Assembly: GCF_001641285.1 (NCBI RefSeq) | Contig: NZ_CP014841.1 | Location: 2,976,001 to 3,040,000 of the forward strand | DNA: 64,000 bases | Source of the DNA: Dyella thiooxydans | Lineage (GTDB): Bacteria > Pseudomonadota > Gammaproteobacteria > Xanthomonadales > Rhodanobacteraceae | Reading direction: 5' to 3' | Part shown: piece by piece, positions 47,959 to 55,625 of the stretch | Position numbering within the stretch: position 1 is the first letter of the stretch | How the letters are laid out: each line of letters begins with the position of its first letter | Made by a program: the position numbers and the translations under genes | Notes under the pieces: generated by a model | What the model was told of the DNA's origin: nothing | Databases searched by the model: none | The model's input: the letters and a program-made list of their open reading frames with translations, nothing else

Positions 47959-48057
47959 GTTCAGAGCTTCAAACAGGCCCTCGCCCTCGACCCGGGCAAC
48001 CCCGGCGCGGACGGCGAGTTGGAGCTGCTTGAAGAAGGTGAGTCGCCGCGGTTGTGA
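47959..48057 (+). pseudogene. Remnant of a TPR protein C-terminus
   Basis: A 32-codon open tail ending in TGA reads VQSFKQALALDPGNPGADGE and then LELLEEGESPRL. ALALDPGNPGA is a typical TPR helix turn. No start or upstream repeats remain; the fragment abuts the dispersed element, which probably replaced the rest. Confidence 0.6.
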
Positions 48058-48176
48058 GCGAGCCCGGCACCCCTTCTCGACCGCTTAACCGCCCCGGACG
48101 TACGTTGCGCGCGTTGCGGCCGCACCGCGCCGCCAGCCCGGGCGGCCGTGCCGCCCACGCCACGGGGAGCCTGACC

Positions 48177-48920
48177 ATGTTGTCGATGCCGCGTGCCTTC
48201 CTGCTGTTCGTGCTGGTTGCCGTGCCTGCGTTATCCGTCCATGCCGTGGACAAGGTCACCACCATTCCCGTGCACTTCACCAAGGGCAGCCACAGCGCCA
48301 CGGTGAAAGGCAGCTTCGCCGGTTACGACGCCGTGCACTACACGCTTGCCGCGCGCACCGGGCAGAGCATGACGGTGAAGATCAGCGGCAGCTCGAACGC
48401 CAACTTCAACGTCTTCGCGCCCGGCGACCAGCCCGGCCAGTCCACCGCCCTCGGCCGCGGCTACGTCGGCGGCGACTGGACCGGCATCCTGCCGGCCAAC
48501 GGCACCTATACCGTGCAGGTGTTCCAGATGCGCGCCTCGGCGCGGCGCGGCGAGAAGGTCGCCTTCACCCTGCAGCTCGCCATCGACGGCGCCGCGAACA
48601 TGGCGACCGACGCAACCGCCGCACGCCCCAACCCGCACGCCTCCGGCACCTTGCCCTGCGCCCGCTACCCGGGCCAGCCAACGACGCCGTGCCCCTTCAC
48701 CGTTACCCGCGGCACCGGCGGCGACGCCACGGTGACCGTGACCCACCCGCAAGGCTTCAAGCGCACCATCGTCTTCGAGCACGGCCAACCCACCCGCGCC
48801 GAAGCGGACCCACCCGACGGCACCGCCACCGTCAGCGCAAGCAAGGAATCGGACCTGTTCTTCGTCCGCGTCGGCCAGGAGCGCTACGAGATTCCGGAAG
48901 CTGTGGTGTTCGGAGGGTGA
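48177..48920 (+). CDS. Exported beta-rich protein, possible lysozyme-inhibitor-like
   Basis: A 247-residue protein with a signal peptide (FLLFVLVAVPALSVHAVD). The domain VHFTKGSHSATVKGSFAGYD, AARTGQSMTVKISG, GGDWTGILPANGTYTVQVFQ and RASARRGEKVAFTLQLAI matches proteins annotated variously as PliG-type inhibitors of g-type lysozyme or 'DNA breaking-rejoining' proteins; the former fits an exported beta sandwich. A second domain after residue 150 carries a Cys pair (PCARYPGQPTTPCPF). It would act in the periplasm or at the surface. Confidence 0.7.
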   Translation: MLSMPRAFLLFVLVAVPALSVHAVDKVTTIPVHFTKGSHSATVKGSFAGYDAVHYTLAARTGQSMTVKISGSSNANFNVFAPGDQPGQSTALGRGYVGGDWTGILPANGTYTVQVFQMRASARRGEKVAFTLQLAIDGAANMATDATAARPNPHASGTLPCARYPGQPTTPCPFTVTRGTGGDATVTVTHPQGFKRTIVFEHGQPTRAEADPPDGTATVSASKESDLFFVRVGQERYEIPEAVVFGG

Positions 48921-48953
48921 GGTTCACGCCCTCGAAGGGGATAAGAAAAAAAA

Positions 48954-49000
48954 CGGGGTCAGGTTCACCTACAAGTCCGGATTGAGTGAGCCTGACCCCG
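48954..49000. terminator. Intrinsic terminator built from inverted dispersed repeats
   Basis: Stem CGGGGTCAGG / CCTGACCCCG with a 27-base loop. Read on the minus strand the stem is followed by eight T's and CTT, an excellent terminator for the serine hydrolase gene that ends at 49070. The arms are a head-to-head pair of the dispersed ggggtcaggttcacct motif. Confidence 0.85.
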
Positions 49001-49069
49001 TTGGGTGCCGGTGCGGGGCGTCCCCACGCAGTAAGCCGCAGTGCGCGCAGCACGCCGTCCTGCACGCCA

Positions 49070-50314
49070 TCAAGGCGATGGCACCGCCAGGTCGCTGGTG
49101 TAGGTGCGGGCCAGGGCGATCACGCGGGCGGTGAAGTCGTCGTAGCCATAGGGCCAGGGGCCTTTGCCGTCGTAGCTGGGGTCAGCCTCGATCTGGCGCA
49201 CGGCGACCAGGTGTGCCTGGGGTACCACCACGATGTACTGGCCGAGATAGCCGTTGGCCTCGTAGGCCACGATCGGGCCGGAGCGATCCTCGATGAGGTC
49301 GTCCATGCCGCAGCCGTGCGCCTTGATGTCCTTGGCCAGGGTGGGCAGCTCCGCACCCAGCGCCTGCGTGAGCGCCGGCCGCAGTTCGCTCGGCTGGGCG
49401 AAGGTGCGCGGCACCAGCGGGCGCAGTTGTTCCAGGCCGACCCGATCGATGCCCTGCTGCTCCATCGCGTCGATCGCCTTGGCACTGACACCCATCTTGC
49501 GGTCGGCGCCGCGGCGCCACCAGAGCAGACCGTAGCTGGGCGTGAAGGGCTGGCTCTGGCCCACCATCGCGCGGATGTACGCCGGGTCGATCAGCTGCTT
49601 GCCGTGCCAGCGGCCGTCGGCCAGCACCAGCTCGCCGATCTTCGCCGCGTCGGCGGCGGTGGCCTTCCAGCCGGCCATCGCATAGGGGTGTCCGGCATGG
49701 TCGAAGCCGCCGTCCGTGTTCCAGGCCGGCCCCGGGATGCCCATCGGCTGCAGGATCGTGCGCTCGATGTAGTGATCCATGCGCATGCCGGACGCCTGCT
49801 CGATGACACCGGCGAGCAGGTTCATCGCCTTGTTGTTGTAGCTGAAGCGGGTGCCGGGCGGGCTGCTCAGCTCCGCCGCCAGCGCGAGCTTGATGCCATC
49901 CGGCGCGGGATAGATCTCCACGGTGGTGTTGGGCACGTTCTGCAGGCCGGAGGTGTGGTCGAGCAGCATCCGCACCGTGATTTTGGCCTTCTGGCCCTGC
50001 TTCCACTCCGGATAGAAATCGCTGACCGGCTCGTCGATCGACTTGATCTTGCCTTCGGTGACCAGCCGCCCGACAGCGAGGCCCACCAGCGACTTGGTCG
50101 CCGACATCATCTCGATCGCGTGCGGCGTCTCACCGGGCCTGTTGTAGGAAGCGAGCACCTTGCCGTCGCGCAGCACCAGCATCGTGTCGCTGTGCGAAGC
50201 CTTGGCGCCCTCGACCAGCGCGTTCAACGCCGCATCGGACGCGCGGCCGGCGTGCGCGGTGGAGACCGTCAGCAGGCCGGCGAACAAGGGGAGTAACCAT
50301 CGGGGCGTGCGCAT
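49070..50314 (-). CDS. Serine hydrolase of the class C beta-lactamase family
   Basis: A 414-residue exported protein. After a signal peptide (WLLPLFAGLLTVSTAHAG) the S-x-x-K site is MMSATKSLVGLA and the Y-x-N site is TRFSYNNKAMNLLAGV; MLLDHTSGLQN and YGLLWWRRG are further family landmarks. Members include esterases, DD-peptidases and EstB-like enzymes, so resistance is not implied. The ribosome site AAAAGGA touches the ATG at 50323 but is 9 bases from the ATG at 50314, so the latter is chosen. A strong terminator follows. Confidence 0.88.
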   Translation of the reverse strand: MRTPRWLLPLFAGLLTVSTAHAGRASDAALNALVEGAKASHSDTMLVLRDGKVLASYNRPGETPHAIEMMSATKSLVGLAVGRLVTEGKIKSIDEPVSDFYPEWKQGQKAKITVRMLLDHTSGLQNVPNTTVEIYPAPDGIKLALAAELSSPPGTRFSYNNKAMNLLAGVIEQASGMRMDHYIERTILQPMGIPGPAWNTDGGFDHAGHPYAMAGWKATAADAAKIGELVLADGRWHGKQLIDPAYIRAMVGQSQPFTPSYGLLWWRRGADRKMGVSAKAIDAMEQQGIDRVGLEQLRPLVPRTFAQPSELRPALTQALGAELPTLAKDIKAHGCGMDDLIEDRSGPIVAYEANGYLGQYIVVVPQAHLVAVRQIEADPSYDGKGPWPYGYDDFTARVIALARTYTSDLAVPSP

Positions 50315-50523
50315 TCGTTTCATTCCTTTTCACGAGGCTCGTTCACGGGTTGGCTCTCACGGGGCCGGGACCTGGCAGCTAACTGCTGGCTTCGAATGGC
50401 ACTGCGGCACCAGGCCGGAACACCGCGGCGCGGGAAGGGCGGCGGCCAGGCGACGTGAAATATAGCCAGCACCCCCAACGGCACGGGAAGTGACAGTTGG
50501 CCTATTAGGGAGGCGGGGAAAGC

Positions 50524-50541
50524 AGGGGGCCGAGTGTGCTT
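50524..50541. repeat. Dispersed repeat, divergent copy
   Basis: GGGGGCCGAGTGTGCTTT followed by CGGGACGAA, a diverged form of ggggtcagagtgcacttt, just beyond the stop of the 50570-50950 gene. Confidence 0.55.
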
Positions 50542-50569
50542 TCGGGACGAAACAAGTGCTTCGGACCAG

Positions 50570-50950
50570 TCAGCTGCTAGTTGTCCATCTCCTGCGTGCC
50601 CGCTCAAGTTGCACGTCATCGCGGAACGGCAGCGCTTCCGCTGCCCACGCCAGGAATGCCGATACGGCGTCGATCTGTCGTTGGGAGCAGCGGTAGCGGA
50701 AGTTCAGATGCTCCAGGCCCGGCTGCTGGCATCGACCGTACTCGGCCAGAGCGCGGAGCGTGAAGTCGGAGACCAGCGCAGGGTCATCGGGATGTCTGAC
50801 ACACCAGAGCATGTAGAGCGGAACGACGCGCAGCAGGTCCACCGGCGCGGGCAGCTCCATGATGTTCAGTTTGGCTCGTATGAAAGCATCATCCATCGCC
50901 GAAACGTCCGCTTCGGGGAAGGCTTCGGTCAGCCGATCAGCGATACTCAC
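50570..50950 (-). CDS. Uncharacterised small protein, possibly immunity-like
   Basis: A 126-residue soluble, helical protein starting at GTG (GGAGCGCC lies just upstream). DLLRVVPLYMLWCVRHPDDP, SDFTLRALAEYG and CSQRQIDAVSAFLAWAAEAL recall the C-terminal part of DUF6714-like proteins often found among immunity genes, but this is weak. It is bracketed by copies of the dispersed repeat and lies close to a toxin/immunity pair, which supports an accessory role. Confidence 0.6.
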   Translation of the reverse strand: MSIADRLTEAFPEADVSAMDDAFIRAKLNIMELPAPVDLLRVVPLYMLWCVRHPDDPALVSDFTLRALAEYGRCQQPGLEHLNFRYRCSQRQIDAVSAFLAWAAEALPFRDDVQLERARRRWTTSS

Positions 50951-50985
50951 AGGCGCTCCTCCGACTCCTGTGTCTGGAAGTGAAT

Positions 50986-51040
50986 CAGGGCTAAGAGTTT
51001 ACTTTCGGGCCGCTGGAGCGAATGGGGTCAGGCTCACCTG
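50986..51040. repeat. Two adjacent dispersed-repeat copies
   Basis: CAGGGCTAAGAGTTTACTTTCGG (written here as two parts: CAGGGCTAAGAG and TTTACTTTCGG) is followed by CCGCTGGAGCGAA, matching the flank of the copy at 47072, and then a second motif ATGGGGTCAGGCTCACCTG. They separate two minus-strand genes. Confidence 0.6.
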
Positions 51041-51070
51041 CCCTACCTGCCTCGGCCATCAGCACTGCCT

Positions 51071-51631
51071 TCAGCCGATCTGCCGCAGCGTTGACCCGCG
51101 CAGCCCCGCCTTCTCCATCCGTTGCACCAGCGCGTCACGCGCCGCGCCGTTGAGGTAGATATCGGCCTTTTTGCGCAGCGGGTCCTTGAAGATCGTGGCT
51201 TCATCCGGCACCGCATCCGGGAGGAATGCCGGCTTGATCACCTTCTTGCCATCCATCTCCGATCGCGTCACGTCGATGCAGGTAATCATGCGGGTGACGT
51301 TGTAGAAGTGCAGGCGCTGGTCGCCGCCAGCCAGCCCGGCGGCATCCACCAGGTCCAGTTCGAGAAATTCGCCGAACGGTCGCAGCAGGTCGCCCAAGGC
51401 TGCGTAAGCCTTGTCGTTCAACACGACGCTGGCGCCCATGATGAAGCTGAGGTCGCCCAGCGGCAGCTGCTTCTTCGGGTCCTTCTCCACGGCGGGCTTG
51501 ACTCTCGGTCGGGCACCCCAGGTCTTGGACGTTCCGTCGGCGGTGAACACGCCACTGAGCAAATCCGCATCATTCACCGGCACCAAGGTGGTGAAGCTGT
51601 CGTTTGCGCCGTTCCATCGCCAGAGTTGCAT
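51071..51631 (-). CDS. Imm11-type (DUF1629) immunity protein
   Basis: A 186-residue protein. MQLWRWNGANDSFTTLVPV at the start, GEFLELDLVDAAGLAGG, FYNVTRMITCIDVTRSEMDG and DIYLNGAARDALVQRMEKAG with a final LRGSTLRQIG follow the Imm11 pattern, in which NVT-x-x-I-D and a C-terminal 'A-G-x-G' helix-strand are typical. AAGGACACCTC precedes the ATG. It lies 10 bp after an AHH nuclease toxin gene on the same strand, as expected of a cognate immunity protein that binds and blocks the toxin in the cytoplasm. Confidence 0.75.
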   Translation of the reverse strand: MQLWRWNGANDSFTTLVPVNDADLLSGVFTADGTSKTWGARPRVKPAVEKDPKKQLPLGDLSFIMGASVVLNDKAYAALGDLLRPFGEFLELDLVDAAGLAGGDQRLHFYNVTRMITCIDVTRSEMDGKKVIKPAFLPDAVPDEATIFKDPLRKKADIYLNGAARDALVQRMEKAGLRGSTLRQIG

Positions 51632-51641
51632 GAGGTGTCCT

Positions 51642-52244
51642 TCAGAAAGCGAATTGACCGCGCACCAGGCGGCCGCCGATGGAGCGGAGAATGCCGCGGA
51701 TTTCACCGGCATCACCAACATCATCCGCGCTGTAGAGTTCAGCCACGACGTTAGCGTGATATGTCGCGGTGTGGACGTGCTGATGGGGGGCGGCTCCGCT
51801 AAGGCCAGGTATGCGGGCATTTTTCCCGCGTGGTAGGACCACGCCGTTGTCGGCATCGTTGATGCCAATCCCGACAGCGAAGATCAGCACCCGCGATGGA
51901 TGGGCCGCTGCCGCCTCCCGAGCCACGATGTGATGCGCATCGGTTCCCGCTGGTCTCGTCGCGTTCGGATTGGCTCGCTGTAGGTTTCGCCCAAGCTTGC
52001 GCGAGTGCTGCACGTTACTCTGCGCTTCGGCAAGCAAGCGCTCCGCAGAAGCTGGCAAAGTGTGGCCGTTCTTGTAAAGGATGCTGCGCTTTTTCTTCGC
52101 GATTATCCCAGTGTTGCGTACCGAGTAAGCATTCAATCCACTCGTCGCCAGACTCTGGTTGATGGCGGCCGTCATAGCGACCAAGTTTGGCACCGGCGCC
52201 GCGAAGATTTCTTCGGTACTGCGACGGCTCGCATCCTTTGTCAT
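51642..52244 (-). CDS. AHH-domain nuclease toxin (polymorphic toxin module)
   Basis: A 200-residue protein with a C-terminal AHH domain: GTDAHHIVAREAAAAHPSRV, then the GIGINDADNGVVLPR strand and a third His region HQHVHTATYHANVVAEL. AHH modules belong to the HNH/treble-clef nuclease group and are usually the C-terminal warhead of large secreted toxins. Here there is no delivery domain, signal peptide or RHS repeats, so it looks like a displaced toxin tip. ATG 52244 is chosen; a TTG 30 bases upstream would extend the frame. An Imm11-like gene follows. Confidence 0.75.
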   Translation of the reverse strand: MTKDASRRSTEEIFAAPVPNLVAMTAAINQSLATSGLNAYSVRNTGIIAKKKRSILYKNGHTLPASAERLLAEAQSNVQHSRKLGRNLQRANPNATRPAGTDAHHIVAREAAAAHPSRVLIFAVGIGINDADNGVVLPRGKNARIPGLSGAAPHQHVHTATYHANVVAELYSADDVGDAGEIRGILRSIGGRLVRGQFAF

Positions 52245-52368
52245 GTGTAGTCCCCAGTCCATTTGGAGCATCAAAGAAACGCCAAATTGCTCGAAGCGAT
52301 GCGCTTTTCAGTGTCCGCTCGTGCGCGCCGTCGCTGGCCTCGGCGATTGTAGTTCAACAACCGAAGCA

Positions 52369-52485
52369 GGGAGCAGAGCGCACTTTTCGACCAAGGAAGC
52401 AGCAGCCCAAAAAGAGGAATCGGACCCAAGCCTGATCGGTACCGGGCATCGTTCGATCGATCTTCGGTTGTTGTCTTCCAGCTGG
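52369..52485. repeat. About 120-bp dispersed element, copy B
   Basis: Diverged partner of 47817-47940. It contains an inverted pair CAACAACCGAAG (52355-52366, just outside) and CTTCGGTTGTTG (52462-52473). It lies upstream of the toxin gene and next to the end of the dehydrogenase gene, and may mark the right edge of the accessory island. Confidence 0.65.
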
Positions 52486-52489
52486 TCCC

Positions 52490-53371
52490 TCAGGCGCCCG
52501 AAAACGCCTGCACCACCGCGATCATGTCCGATCCGCCCAGCCCCAGCGCCTCGGCGCGACGGTACAGCGCGAGGCTGGCCTCCATCAGCGGCGCGGAGAT
52601 ATCGTCGGCCTGCGCCGTTTCCGCGATCAGGCGGATGGTTTCCAGCACGTTGGTGATGGCCGCCTGCGCGTCGAGGTTGTCGGCCAGCAGCTTGTCCACC
52701 TTCACCCGGGAGATGTCGCTGGCCATCTGGCTGGCGTTGACGATGCCGGCCCAGGCCTTGAGGTCCAGCCCCTCGGCCTGGGCGAAGTGCGCCGCCTCCG
52801 CCAGCCCAGTGATGGAGGCGATCAGGAAGATGTTGACGGCGAACTTCATGGTCAGTGCGCGGGGCACCGCGCCGCAGGGCACGGTGGCCCGGCACGTCGC
52901 CGCGAGCAGCGGCTCCACCGCGGCGACCGCGGACGGCTCGCCCGCCAGCATCGCCACCAGCTGACCCTGCTCCGCCGGTTTGCGCGAGCCCGACACTGGC
53001 GCCTCGACGTACGCGCCGCCGGCCGCGCGGATGTCCGCCTCCAGCGCCTTCGAATAATGCGGCGATACGGTGGCCGTGTTGACGACGGTGCGCCCGGCGA
53101 CGTGCACCGCGAATCGCTCCGTGCCGCGCTCCAGCACCGCGTCCATGGCGGCTCCGTCGGCCAGCATCAGGAACACCACCCGGGTCGCCGCGAACAGCTC
53201 CGCTGCGGAACCGGCGACCCGCGCGCCGGCCTCGGCCAGTGGCGCGCAGCGCGCCGGCGAACGGTTCCACACGGTGAGCTGGCCGAAACAATCCAGCAGG
53301 TGGCGGGCCATGGGTTCGCCCATGGCCCCCAGGCCGATGAAGCCAAGGGAGAGGGGGAGATCTTCGGTCAC
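52490..53371 (-). CDS. NAD(P)-dependent beta-hydroxyacid dehydrogenase
   Basis: A 293-residue enzyme of the 3-hydroxyisobutyrate dehydrogenase family. LGFIGLGAMGEPMARHLLD is the dinucleotide site, YVEAPVSGSRKPAEQG the substrate loop and ALTMKFAVNIFLIASITGL holds the catalytic Lys. Family members also include glyoxylate/succinic semialdehyde reductases, so the exact substrate is open. It begins at GTG. Upstream and downstream genes give no pathway clue; it lies just outside the accessory island. Confidence 0.85.
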   Translation of the reverse strand: MTEDLPLSLGFIGLGAMGEPMARHLLDCFGQLTVWNRSPARCAPLAEAGARVAGSAAELFAATRVVFLMLADGAAMDAVLERGTERFAVHVAGRTVVNTATVSPHYSKALEADIRAAGGAYVEAPVSGSRKPAEQGQLVAMLAGEPSAVAAVEPLLAATCRATVPCGAVPRALTMKFAVNIFLIASITGLAEAAHFAQAEGLDLKAWAGIVNASQMASDISRVKVDKLLADNLDAQAAITNVLETIRLIAETAQADDISAPLMEASLALYRRAEALGLGGSDMIAVVQAFSGA

Positions 53372-53489
53372 GGATGGATGCTCATGGGGGAAAGCCAGCG
53401 ATCAGGCACGACTTTCAACGAGTGCCCTGAGCACACTCGCATCCCGACGCGCCGCCTGCGCTGATGGCATGTCTATCGCCAGCGCGCCG

Positions 53490-53708
53490 TCAGTTGTCGG
53501 ACGGCTTGTCGCGGGAGGCCGACGACATCGCGGCGAAGATCAGCCCCAGCGCCGAACCCAGGGCCACACCCAGCGCGACGCCCAGTGCGACATGCCCGAA
53601 AGCGGCACCCAGCCCCGCACCCAGTGCCACGCCGATCCCGGAACCAAAGGTCAGGCCGAGGCCGACGCGCATCGCCCTGGCCCGCTCGCTCGGGTCACGC
53701 TCGTTCAT
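53490..53708 (-). CDS. Small glycine-zipper membrane protein
   Basis: A 72-residue protein with an N-terminal charged part (MNERDPSERARAMRV) and about 45 residues of GxxxG/AxxxG repeats in two hydrophobic stretches (GLTFGSGIGVALGAGLGAAF and ALGVALGVALGSALGLIF). Such proteins insert in membranes and self-associate; no function is assigned. The coding repeat is imperfect at DNA level. Confidence 0.7.
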   Translation of the reverse strand: MNERDPSERARAMRVGLGLTFGSGIGVALGAGLGAAFGHVALGVALGVALGSALGLIFAAMSSASRDKPSDN

Positions 53709-53773
53709 GGCTGTGCTCCTTCGCTTGGCATTGCAGGCAGTCTAGCCCCCGGGGCCGGACCGCACAGCGCGGG

Positions 53774-54943
53774 TCAGGCATCCACCGGCTGCCGGCGTGC
53801 CTTGGCGTCGTACATCGCCTGGTCGGCCTCACGCAGCACGGCGTCCGGATTGCCCTGCGGCGGCAGCACGGCGACGCCGGCGGAGAAGCTGATCGCGGGC
53901 GTCAGCGCATCGGCATGCTGCAGCTGCTCGCGCACCGACTGCACCCGCGTGGCGATGGCGGTCGGGTCCATGTCCTGCGCCACCACCACGAACTCGTCGC
54001 CGGCGTAGCGGATGACCTGGTCGTCGGTGCGGAACGATGCCTGCAGCGCCCTGGCGAAACGGGCGAGGCTCGCGTCGCCGGACGAGTGACCAAGCTCGTC
54101 ATTGATCCGCTTGAAATGGTCCAGGTCGAAGAACAGCACGGTGGCGCCAACCTTCCGCGCCTCGGCGAGCATGATCGGCAGCGCGCGACGATTGAACACG
54201 CCGGTGAGCTGGTCGCGATGCAACAGTTGCTGCATCTGGTCGCGGGCGGTGCGCAGTTCGGTGTTCGACTCGCTCAGCTCGCGCTGGATCAGCCGGTAGG
54301 TGGCCAGCAGGCAGCCCAGCGCGATCACCCATTCGGCGCCGGTATCGAACGAGGAATGCGAGGCCACGAAGTAGGCGAGGATGGTGCCGGGCTGCGGTGC
54401 GCCGGAGACCCACTGGATGCCGTAGCAGGCGACCGCCGCGACCGAGAGCATGGCGCGCAGGCTGAAGCCGACGGCCACCCAGCCGAAGCCGGCGCTGCGC
54501 AGCAACCGCAGGGCGCCGCCGCCGAAGGCCAGCGCGATCACGGTTTCCTGGATGACGCCGAGCTGGTCGGTGGAGTGGACGGCCCACGCCGTCACCGCGG
54601 CGAACAGCGCGACAACGACCGCTACCTTCGCAAAGCCCGAATCCGCATACGGCCGCCCGCGGAAACGATCCGCGCCGATCACCATCAGCGCCACGAACAT
54701 GGTCTTGCCGAACACGTAGCCGAAGCCCGCGAACACCGCCACCGTGCGCGAGGAGACCGGCTGCGCCAGCCAGTACGCGATGGTGACCAGCAGTGCGGAC
54801 AGGTTGAACAACCAGGCCCCCAGCCACGGCCCCAGCTCACGCCGGCGCAGCGACAGCGCCAGCGAGACGAAGAACACCGCGATGATCAGGTCGGACGTGG
54901 CCTGGACCAGCGTGCTCCAGCGCCACAACAGCAACAGTTCCAT
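53774..54943 (-). CDS. Membrane-bound GGDEF diguanylate cyclase
   Basis: A 389-residue protein. Six to seven hydrophobic segments in the first 200 residues form a membrane sensor of no named type, followed by a short linker (LSESNTELRTARDQMQQLL) and a GGDEF domain: RDQLTGVFNRRALP, VLFFDLDHFKRINDELGHS and IRYAGDEFVVVAQ. The signature reads AGDEF, which is catalytically competent in known cyclases. It should make cyclic di-GMP from two GTP. No clear RxxD inhibitory site and no EAL domain. Start 54943 has GGGGGA upstream. Signal unknown. Confidence 0.92.
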   Translation of the reverse strand: MELLLLWRWSTLVQATSDLIIAVFFVSLALSLRRRELGPWLGAWLFNLSALLVTIAYWLAQPVSSRTVAVFAGFGYVFGKTMFVALMVIGADRFRGRPYADSGFAKVAVVVALFAAVTAWAVHSTDQLGVIQETVIALAFGGGALRLLRSAGFGWVAVGFSLRAMLSVAAVACYGIQWVSGAPQPGTILAYFVASHSSFDTGAEWVIALGCLLATYRLIQRELSESNTELRTARDQMQQLLHRDQLTGVFNRRALPIMLAEARKVGATVLFFDLDHFKRINDELGHSSGDASLARFARALQASFRTDDQVIRYAGDEFVVVAQDMDPTAIATRVQSVREQLQHADALTPAISFSAGVAVLPPQGNPDAVLREADQAMYDAKARRQPVDA

Positions 54944-55091
54944 GACGTCCCCCGACGACGATCGGCGATTCGCCGACCCTTGATGGATGTCGGCGATGAT
55001 AGTCAGAAACGCGGGTGGCGCGCGGAACGAGGGTACGCGGTCGTCGCTCCAACGGATCCGGCGCGGCCTTTTCCTGCGCCTCGATACGGGC

Positions 55092-55625
55092 TTACTGGAG
55101 CGGCTTGCGAGGCGTGCGCTTCCGGGCGGAGGTGGAACCGGTCGCGGGGCTTGCGCTCCCGACCTGCTCCAGCCACGCGAGGTCATCCACGTAGGCGAGG
55201 AACGCGCGCAGGTAGCCGGGGGACAGTTCGCGCATCAGGGCGATGGCGCGGCTGGCGAGGGCGGTGGAGTTGAGTGGGCCGGCGTCGGTGGGGATGTGCG
55301 CGACGGAGTGCTGGAGCTGGCTGTCGGCGCGCAGGGTGGACCAGCGCTGGCGGAAGTCGGTGAGGGCGGGGAGTTCGGGATAACTGGCGCGGTCGGCTGG
55401 CGCTTCGCGGGCGAGCTGGTCGACCAGTTCGCGCAGGGGGCCGGGTTGGCGGCGTTCCGGCGCAGCGTCGCTCGCATTGTCCATTGCATCGGCGTGAAGC
55501 GCGCGCAGTTCGGCCAGTCGCGCGTCGAGCACGCGGCGCGCTTCGCCGTCGACGGCCGCGGCACGTTGTTCCAGCGCGGCGATCAGCTGCGCGCGGATGG
55601 CCGTGGCGGTGTCGTCAGGGCGCAT
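55092..55625 (-). CDS. DUF2894 protein, last gene of the motor-like operon
   Basis: A 177-residue soluble protein. The core (LPALTDFRQRWSTLRADSQL, then AGPLNSTALASRAIALMREL and SPGYLRAFLAYVDDLAWLEQ) matches DUF2894 as I know it. The N-terminal part is helical (IRAQLIAALEQRAAAVDGEA) and the tail basic. Its start overlaps the end of the OmpA-like gene by 11 bases, so it is coupled to it. Function unknown; it would be a cytoplasmic partner of the membrane complex encoded upstream. Confidence 0.85.
   Translation of the reverse strand: MRPDDTATAIRAQLIAALEQRAAAVDGEARRVLDARLAELRALHADAMDNASDAAPERRQPGPLRELVDQLAREAPADRASYPELPALTDFRQRWSTLRADSQLQHSVAHIPTDAGPLNSTALASRAIALMRELSPGYLRAFLAYVDDLAWLEQVGSASPATGSTSARKRTPRKPLQ

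Larger units (their letters stand above)
47803..48176. other. Intergenic region with repeat element and gene remnant
   Basis: Holds a copy of the 120-bp dispersed element (47817-47940), the tail of a TPR gene (47959-48057) and the leader of the next gene. The upstream in-frame extension of that gene is Arg/Pro-rich noise. No intact gene. Confidence 0.7.

Noticed and set aside
49070-50314. Antibiotic-resistance beta-lactamase
   Set aside because: The SxxK and YxN sites are shared by esterases and peptidases of this family; nothing in the sequence or neighbours points to resistance.
52355-52473. 12-bp inverted pair CAACAACCGAAG/CTTCGGTTGTTG as the ends of an insertion sequence
   Set aside because: Only about 95 bp lie between the arms, there is no transposase frame, and most of the stretch is explained by the dispersed element.
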